Assembly (NCBI RefSeq): GCF_014360585.1
Contig: NZ_JACIXG010000001.1
Span: 61,001-125,000 of the forward strand
Source: Nocardioides sp.
GTDB lineage: Bacteria; Actinomycetota; Actinomycetes; Propionibacteriales; Nocardioidaceae
Direction of reading: 5' to 3'
Length of the DNA: 64,000 nucleotides
Shown here: positions 23,596 through 33,100 of the stretch, piece by piece
How the letters are laid out: every line of letters begins with the position of its first letter
How positions within the stretch are numbered: the stretch's first letter is position 1
The notes under the pieces: generated by a model
The model's input: the letters and a program-made list of their open reading frames with translations, nothing else
Databases searched by the model: none
Told to the model about the DNA's origin: nothing
Position numbers and translations under genes: made by a program

Positions 23596-26500
23596 ATGAC
23601 CGACTCGCTCCCCGACCCCCGGCTCGACCGGCGTACGTTGTTCGGCGCTGCCGCGGCGACGCTCGGCGCCACTGCTGTCCTCGGCAGCCCCTTCGTGGTC
23701 TCCGCGGCGGCGGCCGCCCCCGGCTCGGCCGGCCCCGGCTCGGCCGGCCTGCCGGACCAGCTCGTCAAGGCGTTCCGCCGACCGGGCACGGCCACCGCGG
23801 CTGGTTTCCGCTGGTGGTGGCCGCACGGGCTGGTCGACCCGGCCGAGATCGTCCGCGAGGTCGACCAGGTCACCGACGCCGGCTTCGGGGTCCTCGAGAT
23901 CGCCGACGTCACCCACAGCCTCCGCGCCCGTGGCATCGACATCGACGTCGCGACACACGGGTGGGGGACCGCTCCGTGGGTGGCCGGCGTCAAGGCCGCC
24001 CTCGCGCAGGCGGCCAAGCGGGACGTCCGTGTCGACGTGACGGTCGGGCCCTCGTGGCCGGCCGCGGTCCCGACGATCACACCGGACGACGAGGCGGCCT
24101 GCACCGAGCTGGTGCACGGCCAGGCGACGGTCGCCGCCGGGTCGACCTACGACGACGCCCTGCCCGAGCCGGTCGTGGAACCCGCGGCCGAGGCGACCCG
24201 CGCAGAGCTTGTGACCGTCCAGGCGCACCGGGTCACCGGCTACGTACGCGACCGCATCAACAACATCACCAGCACGATCCTCGACCCGGCCTCCTACCTC
24301 GACCTCAGCACAGACGTCGAGGGCGAGCACCTCACCTGGACCGCTCCGGCAGACCCGGCCGGCGCCACCTGGGTGCTGCTGGCGACCTGGCAGCGGGGCT
24401 CGGGTCAGGAGCCCGAGGCGGGTCCGCACACCTCGCCCCGCTCCTACGTCGTCGACCACTTCAATCGCCGCGGTGCCCAGAAGGTCATCGACCTGTGGCA
24501 GGACCGGGTGCTCGACGGTGAGCTGCGTACGCTGCTGCGCGCCGCGGGCGGCTACCTCTTCGAGGACTCGCTCGAGATCGAGACCGAGGCGACGGTCTGG
24601 ACACGGGACCTGCTCGTCGAGTTCGAGGCGAAGCACGGCTACGACCTGCGGCCGTGGCTGCCGTACGTGCTGGAGAAGGAGGAGAAGTACCAGTTCTCGA
24701 TCGCCGCCACCGACCCCGCGACGGCCGACGGACTGCGCACCAACGAGGTCCGCGACGACTTCAACATCGTGCTCTCCGACCTCTACCGCGACGAGCACCT
24801 GCGCCCGATGCAGGAGTTCGCCAAGACGCTCGGCATGGGGATCCGGATCCAGCCCTACGGCCTGGAGACCGACACGATGCAGCACTCCGCGGTGGTCGAC
24901 GTGCCGGAGACGGAGTCGCTCGGCTTCAAGAACCTCGACGACTACCGGGTCATGGCCGCGGGCCGCGACCTGGCCGGCCACAAGGTCCTGTCCTGCGAGG
25001 CGATCTGCTACAACGGCGCCGCCTACAACACGACCTGGGGCGCGAACAGCACCAGCCCGACGGCCCAGAACCAGGCGCTCTTCACGATCAACAGCATCTT
25101 CGCCGCCGGCGTGAACCAGCTGATGATCCACGGCTTCCCCTACGCGAAGGCGCCCGACGTCACCTGGCCCGGCTTCGCCGCGTTCTCGCCGTACTACAAC
25201 AACGCCATCGGCTTCGGTGAGGCGTGGGGCCCGCGCACGCCGCAGTGGCAGCACGTCCCGGGCATCGCCGCCTACCTCGCCCGTACGCAGCTGGTGCTCC
25301 AGACCGGCGCCCCGAAGTACGACATCGCGTTCTGGGGCCACAAGGGCTGGGCCTCGACCGGCGTAGGCCCGCATTGGATCACCAACAACGGCACCAAGCT
25401 CGGCTGGTCGCACTCCTTCGTCAGCGCCTCGCTGCTCGCGTTCGACGGCGTCGACGTCGCGAACGGCCGGTTGGCACCCCAGGGGCCGGCCTACAAGGCC
25501 GTCGTCGTCGGCCCTGACAAGCTGCGCAGCAACGCGTTCACGATGGAGATCGACGGCGCGAAGCGGCTGCTCGCTCTCGGCCGCAAGGGCCTGCCGATCG
25601 TGCTCATCGGCGACTGGTCCCAGGCGACCGCGGCCGGTCGCGACGACGCCGCGGCGACGGCCGAGGTCCGCTCGCTGATGGCCGAGGTCGGCGCGCTGGC
25701 CACCACCCGCACCGTCCCCGAGGCGGAGGTCGGCGACGCGCTGGCAGCCCTCGGCGTCGTACGCGACGTCGAGCACGCCGACTCCACGGTGATGCACGTG
25801 CGCCGCAGCGCGGGCAAGGTCGACCTCTACTACCTGGCCAACGCCCGGCACGCCGAGAACCGGCGGCTCAGCCCGGTGCAGCAGGACGTCTGGCTGACCG
25901 CCGCCGACCGTGCCGCCGTCCCGTGGCTCCTGGACGCGTGGACGGGGGAGATCACCCGGATCGCCGCCTACGAGCGCGCCGGCGACCGGGTTCGGGTCCG
26001 TGTCGACCTCGTTCCCGGTCAGTCCACCGTGGTCGCCCTCGCGGCCCCGGGCGCGGGCGTCGCCCGCTCCGTACTCCCCGTCGCCACCGCTGGTCAGACC
26101 GTGGTGGCGCGGGGCGCCAACGTCGCCCTGCGCACCACGACTGCCGGTGCGTTCGAGCTCGCCAAGGCCGACGGACGGACGGCGAATGTCGTCGTCGACC
26201 GCGTCCGCGAGCCCGTCGTGCCGCAGTCGTGGAGCCTCGAGCTCGAGGACTGGAAGCCCGCGAACCCGGTCGACCCGAAGGACCTCGCGACGACCAAGGC
26301 GACCACCACCCGCGACCTCGCCTCGCTCCAGGGCTGGTCGAAGATCTCCGGCTTCGAGGACGTCTCCGGAATCGGCCGCTACCGCACCAGCGTCGACCTC
26401 GGCACCGACTGGACCGCGGACGACGGCGCCTACCTGGAGCTCGGCGAGGTCAACGACACCTTCCGGGTGCGTGTGAACGGCGAGCTGCTGCCCGCGCTCG

Positions 26501-26700
26501 ACCCGATGGACCCGGTCGTCGACCTCGGCCACGCCCTGGTGCCCGGCGCCAACACGATCGAGATCGAGGTGGCCTCGACGCTGCTCAACCGGCTGCGCAC
26601 CGTCACCCCGTCGGTCTACGGCGTGGCGGCCAGACAGAGCTACGGGCTCGCCGGGCCCGTACGTCTGGTGCCCTACGTCGAGAAGGTGGTGACCGGATGA
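23596..26700 (+). CDS. Tat-exported GH106-type alpha-L-rhamnosidase
   Basis: 1034 aa. A twin-arginine signal (DRRTLFGAAAATLGATAVLG) at the N-terminus is followed by a large domain with GH106-like features: FRWWWPHGLVDPAEI, YLFEDSLEIE, QPYGLETDTM and LMIHGFPYAKAP. The last about 150 residues form a jelly-roll galactose-binding-like domain (YLELGEVNDTFRVRVNGELL). It would release terminal rhamnose from oligo- or polysaccharides outside the cell. It starts 32 nt after the rhaB stop, so it is part of the operon. An extracellular enzyme embedded among cytosolic enzymes is unusual; family assignment is from motifs only. Confidence 0.85.
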   Translation: MTDSLPDPRLDRRTLFGAAAATLGATAVLGSPFVVSAAAAAPGSAGPGSAGLPDQLVKAFRRPGTATAAGFRWWWPHGLVDPAEIVREVDQVTDAGFGVLEIADVTHSLRARGIDIDVATHGWGTAPWVAGVKAALAQAAKRDVRVDVTVGPSWPAAVPTITPDDEAACTELVHGQATVAAGSTYDDALPEPVVEPAAEATRAELVTVQAHRVTGYVRDRINNITSTILDPASYLDLSTDVEGEHLTWTAPADPAGATWVLLATWQRGSGQEPEAGPHTSPRSYVVDHFNRRGAQKVIDLWQDRVLDGELRTLLRAAGGYLFEDSLEIETEATVWTRDLLVEFEAKHGYDLRPWLPYVLEKEEKYQFSIAATDPATADGLRTNEVRDDFNIVLSDLYRDEHLRPMQEFAKTLGMGIRIQPYGLETDTMQHSAVVDVPETESLGFKNLDDYRVMAAGRDLAGHKVLSCEAICYNGAAYNTTWGANSTSPTAQNQALFTINSIFAAGVNQLMIHGFPYAKAPDVTWPGFAAFSPYYNNAIGFGEAWGPRTPQWQHVPGIAAYLARTQLVLQTGAPKYDIAFWGHKGWASTGVGPHWITNNGTKLGWSHSFVSASLLAFDGVDVANGRLAPQGPAYKAVVVGPDKLRSNAFTMEIDGAKRLLALGRKGLPIVLIGDWSQATAAGRDDAAATAEVRSLMAEVGALATTRTVPEAEVGDALAALGVVRDVEHADSTVMHVRRSAGKVDLYYLANARHAENRRLSPVQQDVWLTAADRAAVPWLLDAWTGEITRIAAYERAGDRVRVRVDLVPGQSTVVALAAPGAGVARSVLPVATAGQTVVARGANVALRTTTAGAFELAKADGRTANVVVDRVREPVVPQSWSLELEDWKPANPVDPKDLATTKATTTRDLASLQGWSKISGFEDVSGIGRYRTSVDLGTDWTADDGAYLELGEVNDTFRVRVNGELLPALDPMDPVVDLGHALVPGANTIEIEVASTLLNRLRTVTPSVYGVAARQSYGLAGPVRLVPYVEKVVTG

Positions 26701-26788
26701 GCACGATGTCGTCCCGGGCACGAACCCGTCACGCACCCGCCCTCCGGTCCACCTACCAGTCGGCGTCATGCTGAGACAGGAGTGAACC

Positions 26789-27010
26789 GTGGCAGCCTCG
26801 GGCGATGCACGACCGTCCGCCTCGACCGACCTTCCGTCGGACGAGGTGGAGGTGCTGGCACTGTTCGCCCGGGGCTACACGATCGAGCGGATCGCGCGTG
26901 CGCTGGGGATCTCCGAGCGCACCGTACGGCGCCGGCTGCGGGCGGCCGCCGACTCGCTGGGGGCGGGGACGAGTGTGGAAGCGGTCGTGAGGGCCGTACG
27001 CACGGACTGA
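26789..27010 (+). CDS. Stand-alone LuxR/GerE-type HTH protein
   Basis: 73 aa consisting almost only of a GerE-type helix-turn-helix: EVLALFARGYTIERIARALG (scaffold), then ISERTVRRRLRAAADSLG (recognition helix). No receiver, ligand or sigma domain is attached. GTG start with AGGAG 7 nt upstream. It lies between the GH106 gene and lutA in the same direction, so it may be an operon-encoded modulator of lactate or rhamnose genes, or a domain remnant that remained expressed. The target is unknown. Confidence 0.7.
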   Translation: MAASGDARPSASTDLPSDEVEVLALFARGYTIERIARALGISERTVRRRLRAAADSLGAGTSVEAVVRAVRTD

Positions 27011-27088
27011 TCTGAACCGGACTGATCTGAACTGAACTGGTCCTGAACTGATTTGATGAACGAGACTGAGACGAAGGAGGCATGCCGG

Positions 27089-27844
27089 ATGCGAGTCGCG
27101 CTGATGGTCACGTGCATCAACGACGCGCTCTACCCGAGCACGGGCCAGGCCGTCGTACGCCTCCTGCGCCGGCTCGGCGTCGAGGTCGAGTTCCCGCAGG
27201 CGCAGACGTGCTGCGGACAGCCGATGGTCAACACCGGCTATCTGGACGAGGCGGTCCCGGTGCTGCGTACGTTCGTGGACGCCTTCGCCGGCTATGACGC
27301 CGTCGTCACCCCGTCCGGATCCTGCGCCGGGTCGGCACGTCACCAGCACTCGATCGTGGCCGGCCGCTCCGGCGACGAGGCCCTCCAGGAGGCCGTCGCG
27401 AAACTCGCGCCCAACGTCTACGAGCTCTCCGAGTTCCTCGTCGACGTTCTCGGCGTGACGGACGTCGGCGCCTACTACCCGCACCGGGTGACCTACCACC
27501 CGACCTGCCACTCGCTGCGGATGCTGGGCGTGGGGAACAGGCCGCAGCGGCTGCTGGAGGCGGTGCGGGGGATCCGGCTGGTCGACCTGCCCGGCGCCGA
27601 TCAGTGCTGCGGCTTCGGCGGCACCTTCGCGGTCAAGAACGCCGACACCTCGATCGCGATGGGGGCCGACAAGGCGCGCCACATCCGGGAGACCGGCGCC
27701 GAGATCGTGGTCGCCGGCGACAACTCCTGCCTCACCCACATCGGCGGTGTGCTCTCCCGGCAGCGCTCCGGCGTACGCACGGTCCATCTCGCCGAGATCC
27801 TCGCCTCGACCGAGGACAGCGCTGTCGCGGAGGTGACCCGATGA
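27089..27844 (+). CDS. lutA: L-lactate utilisation protein LutA
   Basis: 251 aa, two CCG (cysteine-rich) domains as in glycolate oxidase Fe-S and heterodisulfide reductase subunits. The motifs are TCCGQPMVNTGYLDEA at about residue 38 and QCCGFGGTFAVKN at about 173. With LutB and LutC it oxidises L-lactate to pyruvate with electron transfer to the quinone pool. The ATG 27089 was chosen because GAAGGAGG is 9 nt upstream and homology begins at MRVALMVTCIND. The stop overlaps lutB (ATGA). Confidence 0.92.
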   Translation: MRVALMVTCINDALYPSTGQAVVRLLRRLGVEVEFPQAQTCCGQPMVNTGYLDEAVPVLRTFVDAFAGYDAVVTPSGSCAGSARHQHSIVAGRSGDEALQEAVAKLAPNVYELSEFLVDVLGVTDVGAYYPHRVTYHPTCHSLRMLGVGNRPQRLLEAVRGIRLVDLPGADQCCGFGGTFAVKNADTSIAMGADKARHIRETGAEIVVAGDNSCLTHIGGVLSRQRSGVRTVHLAEILASTEDSAVAEVTR

Positions 27845-29298
27845 GCGGGACATTCGTGGGGATGCCGGCCTTCCCGGAGGCCGCACGCGAGGCGCTGACC
27901 GACTCCCAGCTGCGTCACAACCTCGCCCACGCGACCAGCACCATCCGCGCCAAGCGGGCCAAGGTCGTCGCCGAGGTCCCCGACTGGGAGGAGCTGCGCC
28001 TGGCCGGTGCCGCGGTCAAGGAGCGTGCGCTGCTCGACCTCGAGACCCAGCTCGTACGCCTCGAGGAGACCCTCACAGCCAACGGCGCGACCGTCCACTG
28101 GGCGCGTGACGCCGCGGAGGCCAACGCGATCGTCGCCGGCATCGCGAAGGCCCACGCCGCGACGGAGGTCGTGAAGGTCAAGTCGATGGTGACCCAGGAG
28201 ATCGGCCTCAACGAGGCGCTGGCCGAAGAGGGCATCGCGGCCTGGGAGACCGACCTGGCCGAGCTGATCGTGCAGCTCGGCGACGACCTGCCATCGCACA
28301 TTCTCGTACCCGCGATCCACCGCAACCGAGCCGAGATCCGGGACATCTTCCGTTCCAAGATGGGGGCCGCTGGCCGACCGGCGCCCGACGATCTCACCGA
28401 CGAGCCGGCCGTCCTCGCGGCCGCCGCCCGGGAGCATCTGCGCGAGAAGTTCCTGCGTGCCAAGGTCGGGGTCTCCGGCGCCAACTTCGCGGTGGCCGAG
28501 ACCGGCACTCTCGTCGTGGTCGAGTCGGAGGGCAACGGCCGGATGTGCCTGACCCTGCCCGAGGTGCTCGTCTCGGTGGTCGGCATCGAGAAGGTCGTCT
28601 CCCGCTGGGAGGACCTCGACCCGATGCTCCGGCTCCTGCCGAGGTCCTCGACCGGCGAGCGGATGAACCCCTACACCTCGATGTGGAGCGGGATCGCCCC
28701 CGGCGACGGCCCCCAGGAGGTGCACGTCGTGCTCCTCGACAACGGCCGCACCCGTGCGCTCGCCGACGAGGTCGGCCGGCAGGCGCTGCGCTGCATCCGC
28801 TGCTCGGCCTGCCTCAACGTCTGCCCGGTCTACGAGCGCACCGGCGGCCATGCGTACGGCTCGGTCTACCCGGGCCCGATCGGCGCCATCCTCAACCCGC
28901 TGCTGAAGGGGGTCGGGCACGACGAGCAGACCGACTCGCTGCCCTATGCCTCGACGCTGTGCGGTGCCTGCTTCGAGGTCTGCCCGGTACGCATCGACAT
29001 CCCCTCGGTCCTGGTCGACCAGCGCGCCCAGGTCGTCGACGCCCACCGCGGTGGGGTGCCGAAGCCGGAGGCGATGGCGATGAAGGGGGCGGCGTACGTC
29101 CTGGGGCGCTCGCGCCGCCTCTCCGCCGTCGAGCGTCTCACCGGTATCGGCATGCGTTTCGCACGCCGCTTCGGCCCCACCGCCTGGACCGGCGCCCGCG
29201 ACCTGCCCGACGCGCCGGGGGAGAGCTTCCGCGACTGGTGGCTGCGCACCGATGGCGGGCGCACGGACGGCGGCCGCAACGATGACCAGAAAGGGTGA
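27841..29298 (+). CDS. lutB: L-lactate utilisation protein LutB
   Basis: 485 aa iron-sulfur protein with an N-terminal DUF162/LUD domain (KVKSMVTQEIGLNEAL, AETGTLVVVESEGNGRM) and a C-terminal pair of [4Fe-4S] motifs, CIRCSACLNVCPVYE and CGACFEVCPVRIDIP. These are the electron-transfer clusters of the LutABC L-lactate dehydrogenase complex. Length is normal for LutB. It is coupled to lutA by ATGA. The C-terminus is repetitive (DGGRTDGGRND) and ends just before lutC. Confidence 0.93.
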   Translation: MSGTFVGMPAFPEAAREALTDSQLRHNLAHATSTIRAKRAKVVAEVPDWEELRLAGAAVKERALLDLETQLVRLEETLTANGATVHWARDAAEANAIVAGIAKAHAATEVVKVKSMVTQEIGLNEALAEEGIAAWETDLAELIVQLGDDLPSHILVPAIHRNRAEIRDIFRSKMGAAGRPAPDDLTDEPAVLAAAAREHLREKFLRAKVGVSGANFAVAETGTLVVVESEGNGRMCLTLPEVLVSVVGIEKVVSRWEDLDPMLRLLPRSSTGERMNPYTSMWSGIAPGDGPQEVHVVLLDNGRTRALADEVGRQALRCIRCSACLNVCPVYERTGGHAYGSVYPGPIGAILNPLLKGVGHDEQTDSLPYASTLCGACFEVCPVRIDIPSVLVDQRAQVVDAHRGGVPKPEAMAMKGAAYVLGRSRRLSAVERLTGIGMRFARRFGPTAWTGARDLPDAPGESFRDWWLRTDGGRTDGGRNDDQKG

Positions 29299-29300
29299 CG

Positions 29301-29918
29301 ATGCCTGACGCACGCACCGAGATCCTCGCCCGAGTCCGCGAAGCACTGGTCGGCTCGGCGATCGATCCTGTCCAGACCGTCGCCCCGCGGGCGGCCACCC
29401 CCGTCGCGACCCGTGAGCTCGTCGACCTCTTCGCCGAGCGGGTGGCCGACTATCGGGCCGTGGTCGAACGCTGCTCGGCCGAAGACCTCGAGGACCGGAT
29501 CGCCGCCGCCCTCCCGGCCGGCCAGGTGATCGTCCCGCCCGGCTTGTCGCTCCGCGTCCCCGACGCGATCGTCGACGACGGCACCCTCACCGCCGCGGAG
29601 CTGGACCTGATCGCGGCGGTCGTCACCGAGGCCCGGGTCGGCATCGCCGAGACCGGCACGATCGTCCTCGACCACACCCCCGACCAGGGCCGCCGGGCCA
29701 TCTCCCTGGTCCCCGACACCCACATCTGCATCGTCCGCGAGGACCAGGTGGTCGCCGACGTACCCGAGGCCATCGCCCTCCTCGACCCCGCCCGCCCCCA
29801 GACCTGGATCAGCGGCCCCTCGGCCACCAGCGACATCGAGCTCGACCGAGTCGAAGGCGTCCACGGCCCCCGCACCCTCCACGTCCTGATAACCCCACCC
29901 CGAGACGTCACTTCCTGA
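29301..29918 (+). CDS. lutC: L-lactate utilisation protein LutC
   Basis: 205 aa LUD-domain protein, third component of the lactate oxidation complex. The typical core is VGIAETGTIVLDHTPDQGRR then SLVPDTHICIVREDQVV. The ATG 29301 has AAAGG 6-7 nt upstream; the GTG at 29295 overlaps the lutB stop but abuts that site. The C-terminal codons (PRDVTS and the TGA) are part of the following 21-nt repeat array, so the repeat has grown into or arose from the gene end. Confidence 0.9.
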   Translation: MPDARTEILARVREALVGSAIDPVQTVAPRAATPVATRELVDLFAERVADYRAVVERCSAEDLEDRIAAALPAGQVIVPPGLSLRVPDAIVDDGTLTAAELDLIAAVVTEARVGIAETGTIVLDHTPDQGRRAISLVPDTHICIVREDQVVADVPEAIALLDPARPQTWISGPSATSDIELDRVEGVHGPRTLHVLITPPRDVTS

Positions 29919-30070
29919 CCGCGAGAGGTCAGTTCCTGACTCCGAGGCGTCAGGTTCTGATCGCGAGGGGTCGGTTTCTGAGTTCTCATACCGCCGTCAG
30001 AAGTCGACCTCTCGCGCTCGAGAATCGACCCTTCGTACCCAAGAACTGACGCCTCGGCGTCCGGAACAGT
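29895..30070. repeat. 21-nt imperfect palindrome array B, head to head
   Basis: Same family as the array at 18557. Forward units start at 29895 (inside lutC), 29916 (the lutC stop codon), 29937, 29958 and 29979, each 21 nt apart. Inverted units follow with TCGAC/CTGAC cores at 30004, 30025 and 30046, again 21 nt apart. The consensus is TGACnnCGAGnnGTCA plus a TTCT/TTCC link. It occupies the spacer between lutC and the first GH78 gene. Confidence 0.85.
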
Positions 30071-30075
30071 CGGCG

Positions 30076-30091
30076 TGGCCGGATCCGGCCA
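30076..30091. promoter_or_regulatory. Palindrome upstream of first GH78 gene
   Basis: TGGCCGGATCCGGCCA is a perfect 16-bp palindrome, repeated as the core of the 22-bp palindrome before the second GH78 gene (33345-33366). Either a regulatory site or a transcribed hairpin. Confidence 0.55.
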
Positions 30092-30138
30092 TCACCCTTC
30101 CGGAGCATGTGACGAGCGCCATAGTCTTCGACAAGCAG

Positions 30139-30151
30139 TGAAACGTATCAA
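30139..30151 (+). promoter_or_regulatory. LacI-type operator before first GH78 gene
   Basis: TGAAACGTATCAA, a variant of the rhamnose operator with the A at position 9 breaking symmetry, 18 nt upstream of the start and before CGGAGGA. The shared core GAAACGTATCAA recurs before the second GH78 gene. Confidence 0.6.
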
Positions 30152-30169
30152 TCACGCTCCGGAGGAAAC

Positions 30170-33100
30170 ATGAAGCTCCGTCTGGCCGCGATCGTCACCA
30201 GCGCCCTCGTCGTGTTGGCCCCAGTTCCGGCGGTTGCTGTCGACGGCGCGGCAGCCACCCACCTCACCGTCTCGCAGCTGTCCTCACCGCGGGACGTGGA
30301 GGACCTCACCTCGCCGCTGCTCGCCTGGCACGTTCCGTTCGCCGAGCAGAGCGCCTACCGCGTGCAAGTTGCCCGGATCGGCGAAGGAATCGGTGCCGCC
30401 GGGGTGTGGGACTCCGGTCGCGTCACGTCCTCGGCGAGCACCAACGTGCCGTATGCCGGCCCGGAGCTCGAGCCGGAACAGACTTATCGGTGGCGGGTAC
30501 GCACGTGGGACGGGCGTGGCAAGGGATCCGACTGGTCGGCCGTCTCCACCTTCACCACCGGTCCTGGCCAGGAGTGGGGTCAGGCCCAGCCCATCTGGCT
30601 GGCGCCCGCCCGCACGACCACGTGGGGCGATGTCACCATCGACACCACCTTCCGGATCGCGACCCAGAACGCCACCATCGTCTTCCGGGCCAAGGACGCC
30701 AGCAACTACTACATGTGGCAGTTCCGCGGAGACGGGGTGAACACCTTTGCTCCCCACAAACGAGTCAACGGCACCTTCACCCAGCTGGCCTCGGTGCCGC
30801 TGCCGCAGGCGCTCGTCCGCGGGACGTCCTACCGGCTGCGTATCCAGGCTGACGGCTCGACCATCCGCACCTGGCTCGATGACACCCTCATCGACACCCG
30901 CACCCTCACCGACTTCACCGTCGGCACGGTGGGCTTCCGTACGGGCGGGTCCGAACGCAACGCCTGGGACGACCTCCGGGTCACCTCCACCTCCGGCGAG
31001 ACCCTTTACGCCAACGACTTCTCCGCCACAAGCGACTTCGCCTGCGGCGCCGTGGCGGGCGGCTGGCTCGAGGTCGGCACGAACGCCAACTGCGTCTACG
31101 GCGTCGAATCGCAGGACTGGGCCTTCCTCCGGCACGAGTTCACCTTGCCGGACAAGCCGATCGCGGCCGCCACCTTCTATGCGACCGCGTCCTCGACCGC
31201 GCCGGGCAGGCAGTACGTCTACAAGGCGTGGCTCAACGGCGAGTTCGTCGGTCTCGGCCCGACCCAGCCGATCCGCGGCGAGGCCCGATACGACGGCTTC
31301 GACGTGACCGCCGCGCTGCGACCGGGAACCGACAATGCGATCGGGGTGCTCGGCTGGACGAGCAGCGACCGGCGTTTCCTCGGGCGGCTCATCGTGGAGT
31401 ACGCCGACGGGACCCATGACGCGATCGTGAGCGGCCCCCAGTGGCGGACCCGTGCCGGCGCGAACGTCTTCCCTGCTGCCGGCAGCATCGGGACCGGCTA
31501 CTTCGCGGCGCCGAAGGAGAACCTGCAGTCCGCCGAGTGGCCGGAGGGCTTCGCGGAGCCCGGCTTTGACGACTCCACATGGCGCGTTGCAGCGGTACGC
31601 CCGGCCTTCGACGACCTCCGCGCCGCCCCGACGGCCAAGGTGGAGCAGCAGTTGAGGGCGCCCGTCAGTGCCGTGGAGAAAGCACCCGGCCACTACTTCA
31701 TCGACTACGGACGTACCTGGATCGGCGGTCTCTCCATGGACCTCGACGGCAAGGCGGGACAGGTGCTCGACCTCCGATTCGGCGAAGAGCTGTCCGCACC
31801 CCAGACGGTGCGGTTCGCCATGCGCACGGGCAACACCTACCAGGACAAGTGGACGTTGCGCGCTGGAGAGCAGCACCTGGAGACCTGGGGAATGCGAGTC
31901 TTCCGCTACGTCGAGGTCATCGGCGCCCCGACGGGGTTGGGCGCCGAAGACTTCCCCGCTCTTGCGCAGGTTTATCCCTTCGACACCGACGAGGCAATCT
32001 TCGATTCGGCCGACGAAGGCCTTAACCGCGTGTGGGCGCTGTCGCGGGACACGATCGAGGCCACCAACCACAACCTCTACGTCGACTCCTGGACCCGGGA
32101 GCGCGACGCCTACGAGGCCGACAGCTACCTGCAGATGATGGCCAACTTCTTCGTCTCCAGCGACCCCACGTTGGGGAACTACTCCCTGGAGTACCTCCTC
32201 ACCGACCGTACGTGGCCGACGGAGTGGCCGATGTACACGATCTTGGCGTTCCATGACTCCTGGCAGCAGACCGGTGACACCGCCGCGCTCGCGCGCAACT
32301 ACGCCACGCTGCAGGACAAGCTGCCCCTGGAGTGGGTGGAACCGTCCACCGGACTCATTCGCAAGAACAGCGGATCCAACGGTGCCAACTCCTGTACCGA
32401 CTGCGACATCGTCGACTGGCCCGCGTCCGAGCGTGACGGCTACGTCTTCCGCCCCTACAACACCGTCATCAACGCGATCGGGCACCGGTCGTTCCGTGAC
32501 ATGGCGGAGATCGCGACGGCGCTGGGCCACGACGCCGACGCGGCGACGTACACCGCCATCGCCGACCGACTTCGGAACGCGGCCAACGGCAGGCTGTGGG
32601 ACCCGGCCAAGGGCGCGTTCCGCGACGGTCTCAACGCCGACGGCACCCCGATCCAGCACTGGGCGATCCAGGCGAGCGTCTTCGCCACGGCGTTCGGGCT
32701 TGCCCGAGGTGAGGTCGCGCAACGGGCCGCGGACTACATCGGCACCCGTGGCATGGCCTGCAGCGTCTACTGCGCCGCTTTCGTCCTCGAGGCCCTCTAC
32801 GACGGCGACAGGGGCGACGTCGCGCACCGGATGCTGACGAGCACGGTCCTGCGCAGCTGGCTCAACATGATCGAGAAGGGAGCCGGCGCCACCGCCGAGG
32901 CCTGGGACACCTCGCTGAAGTCCAACATGACCTGGTCCCACCCCTGGGCGGCGTCTCCGGCCTACAACGTGCCTCAAGGCATGTTCGGCATCGAGCCTCT
33001 GGTGCCTGGCTACGAGGAGTTCCGTGTGCGGCCCCAGCCCGCTGGGGTCACCCGGGCACACGTCACTCTGCCGACTCTCCGCGGACGCATCGGTGCGGCG

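Noticed and set aside
23491..26769. Minus-strand open frame of more than 1000 codons antisense to the GH106 gene
   Set aside because: Composition is Gly/Val/Arg/Asp-rich shadow sequence without domains; the plus-strand frame has clear enzyme motifs. The same applies to the long antisense frames at 30284-33061, 33379-35922, 19995-22037 and 11173-13182.
18557..30070. Repeat arrays as CRISPR
   Set aside because: Units are contiguous, degenerate and palindromic with no unique spacers, change orientation halfway, and no cas genes are near.
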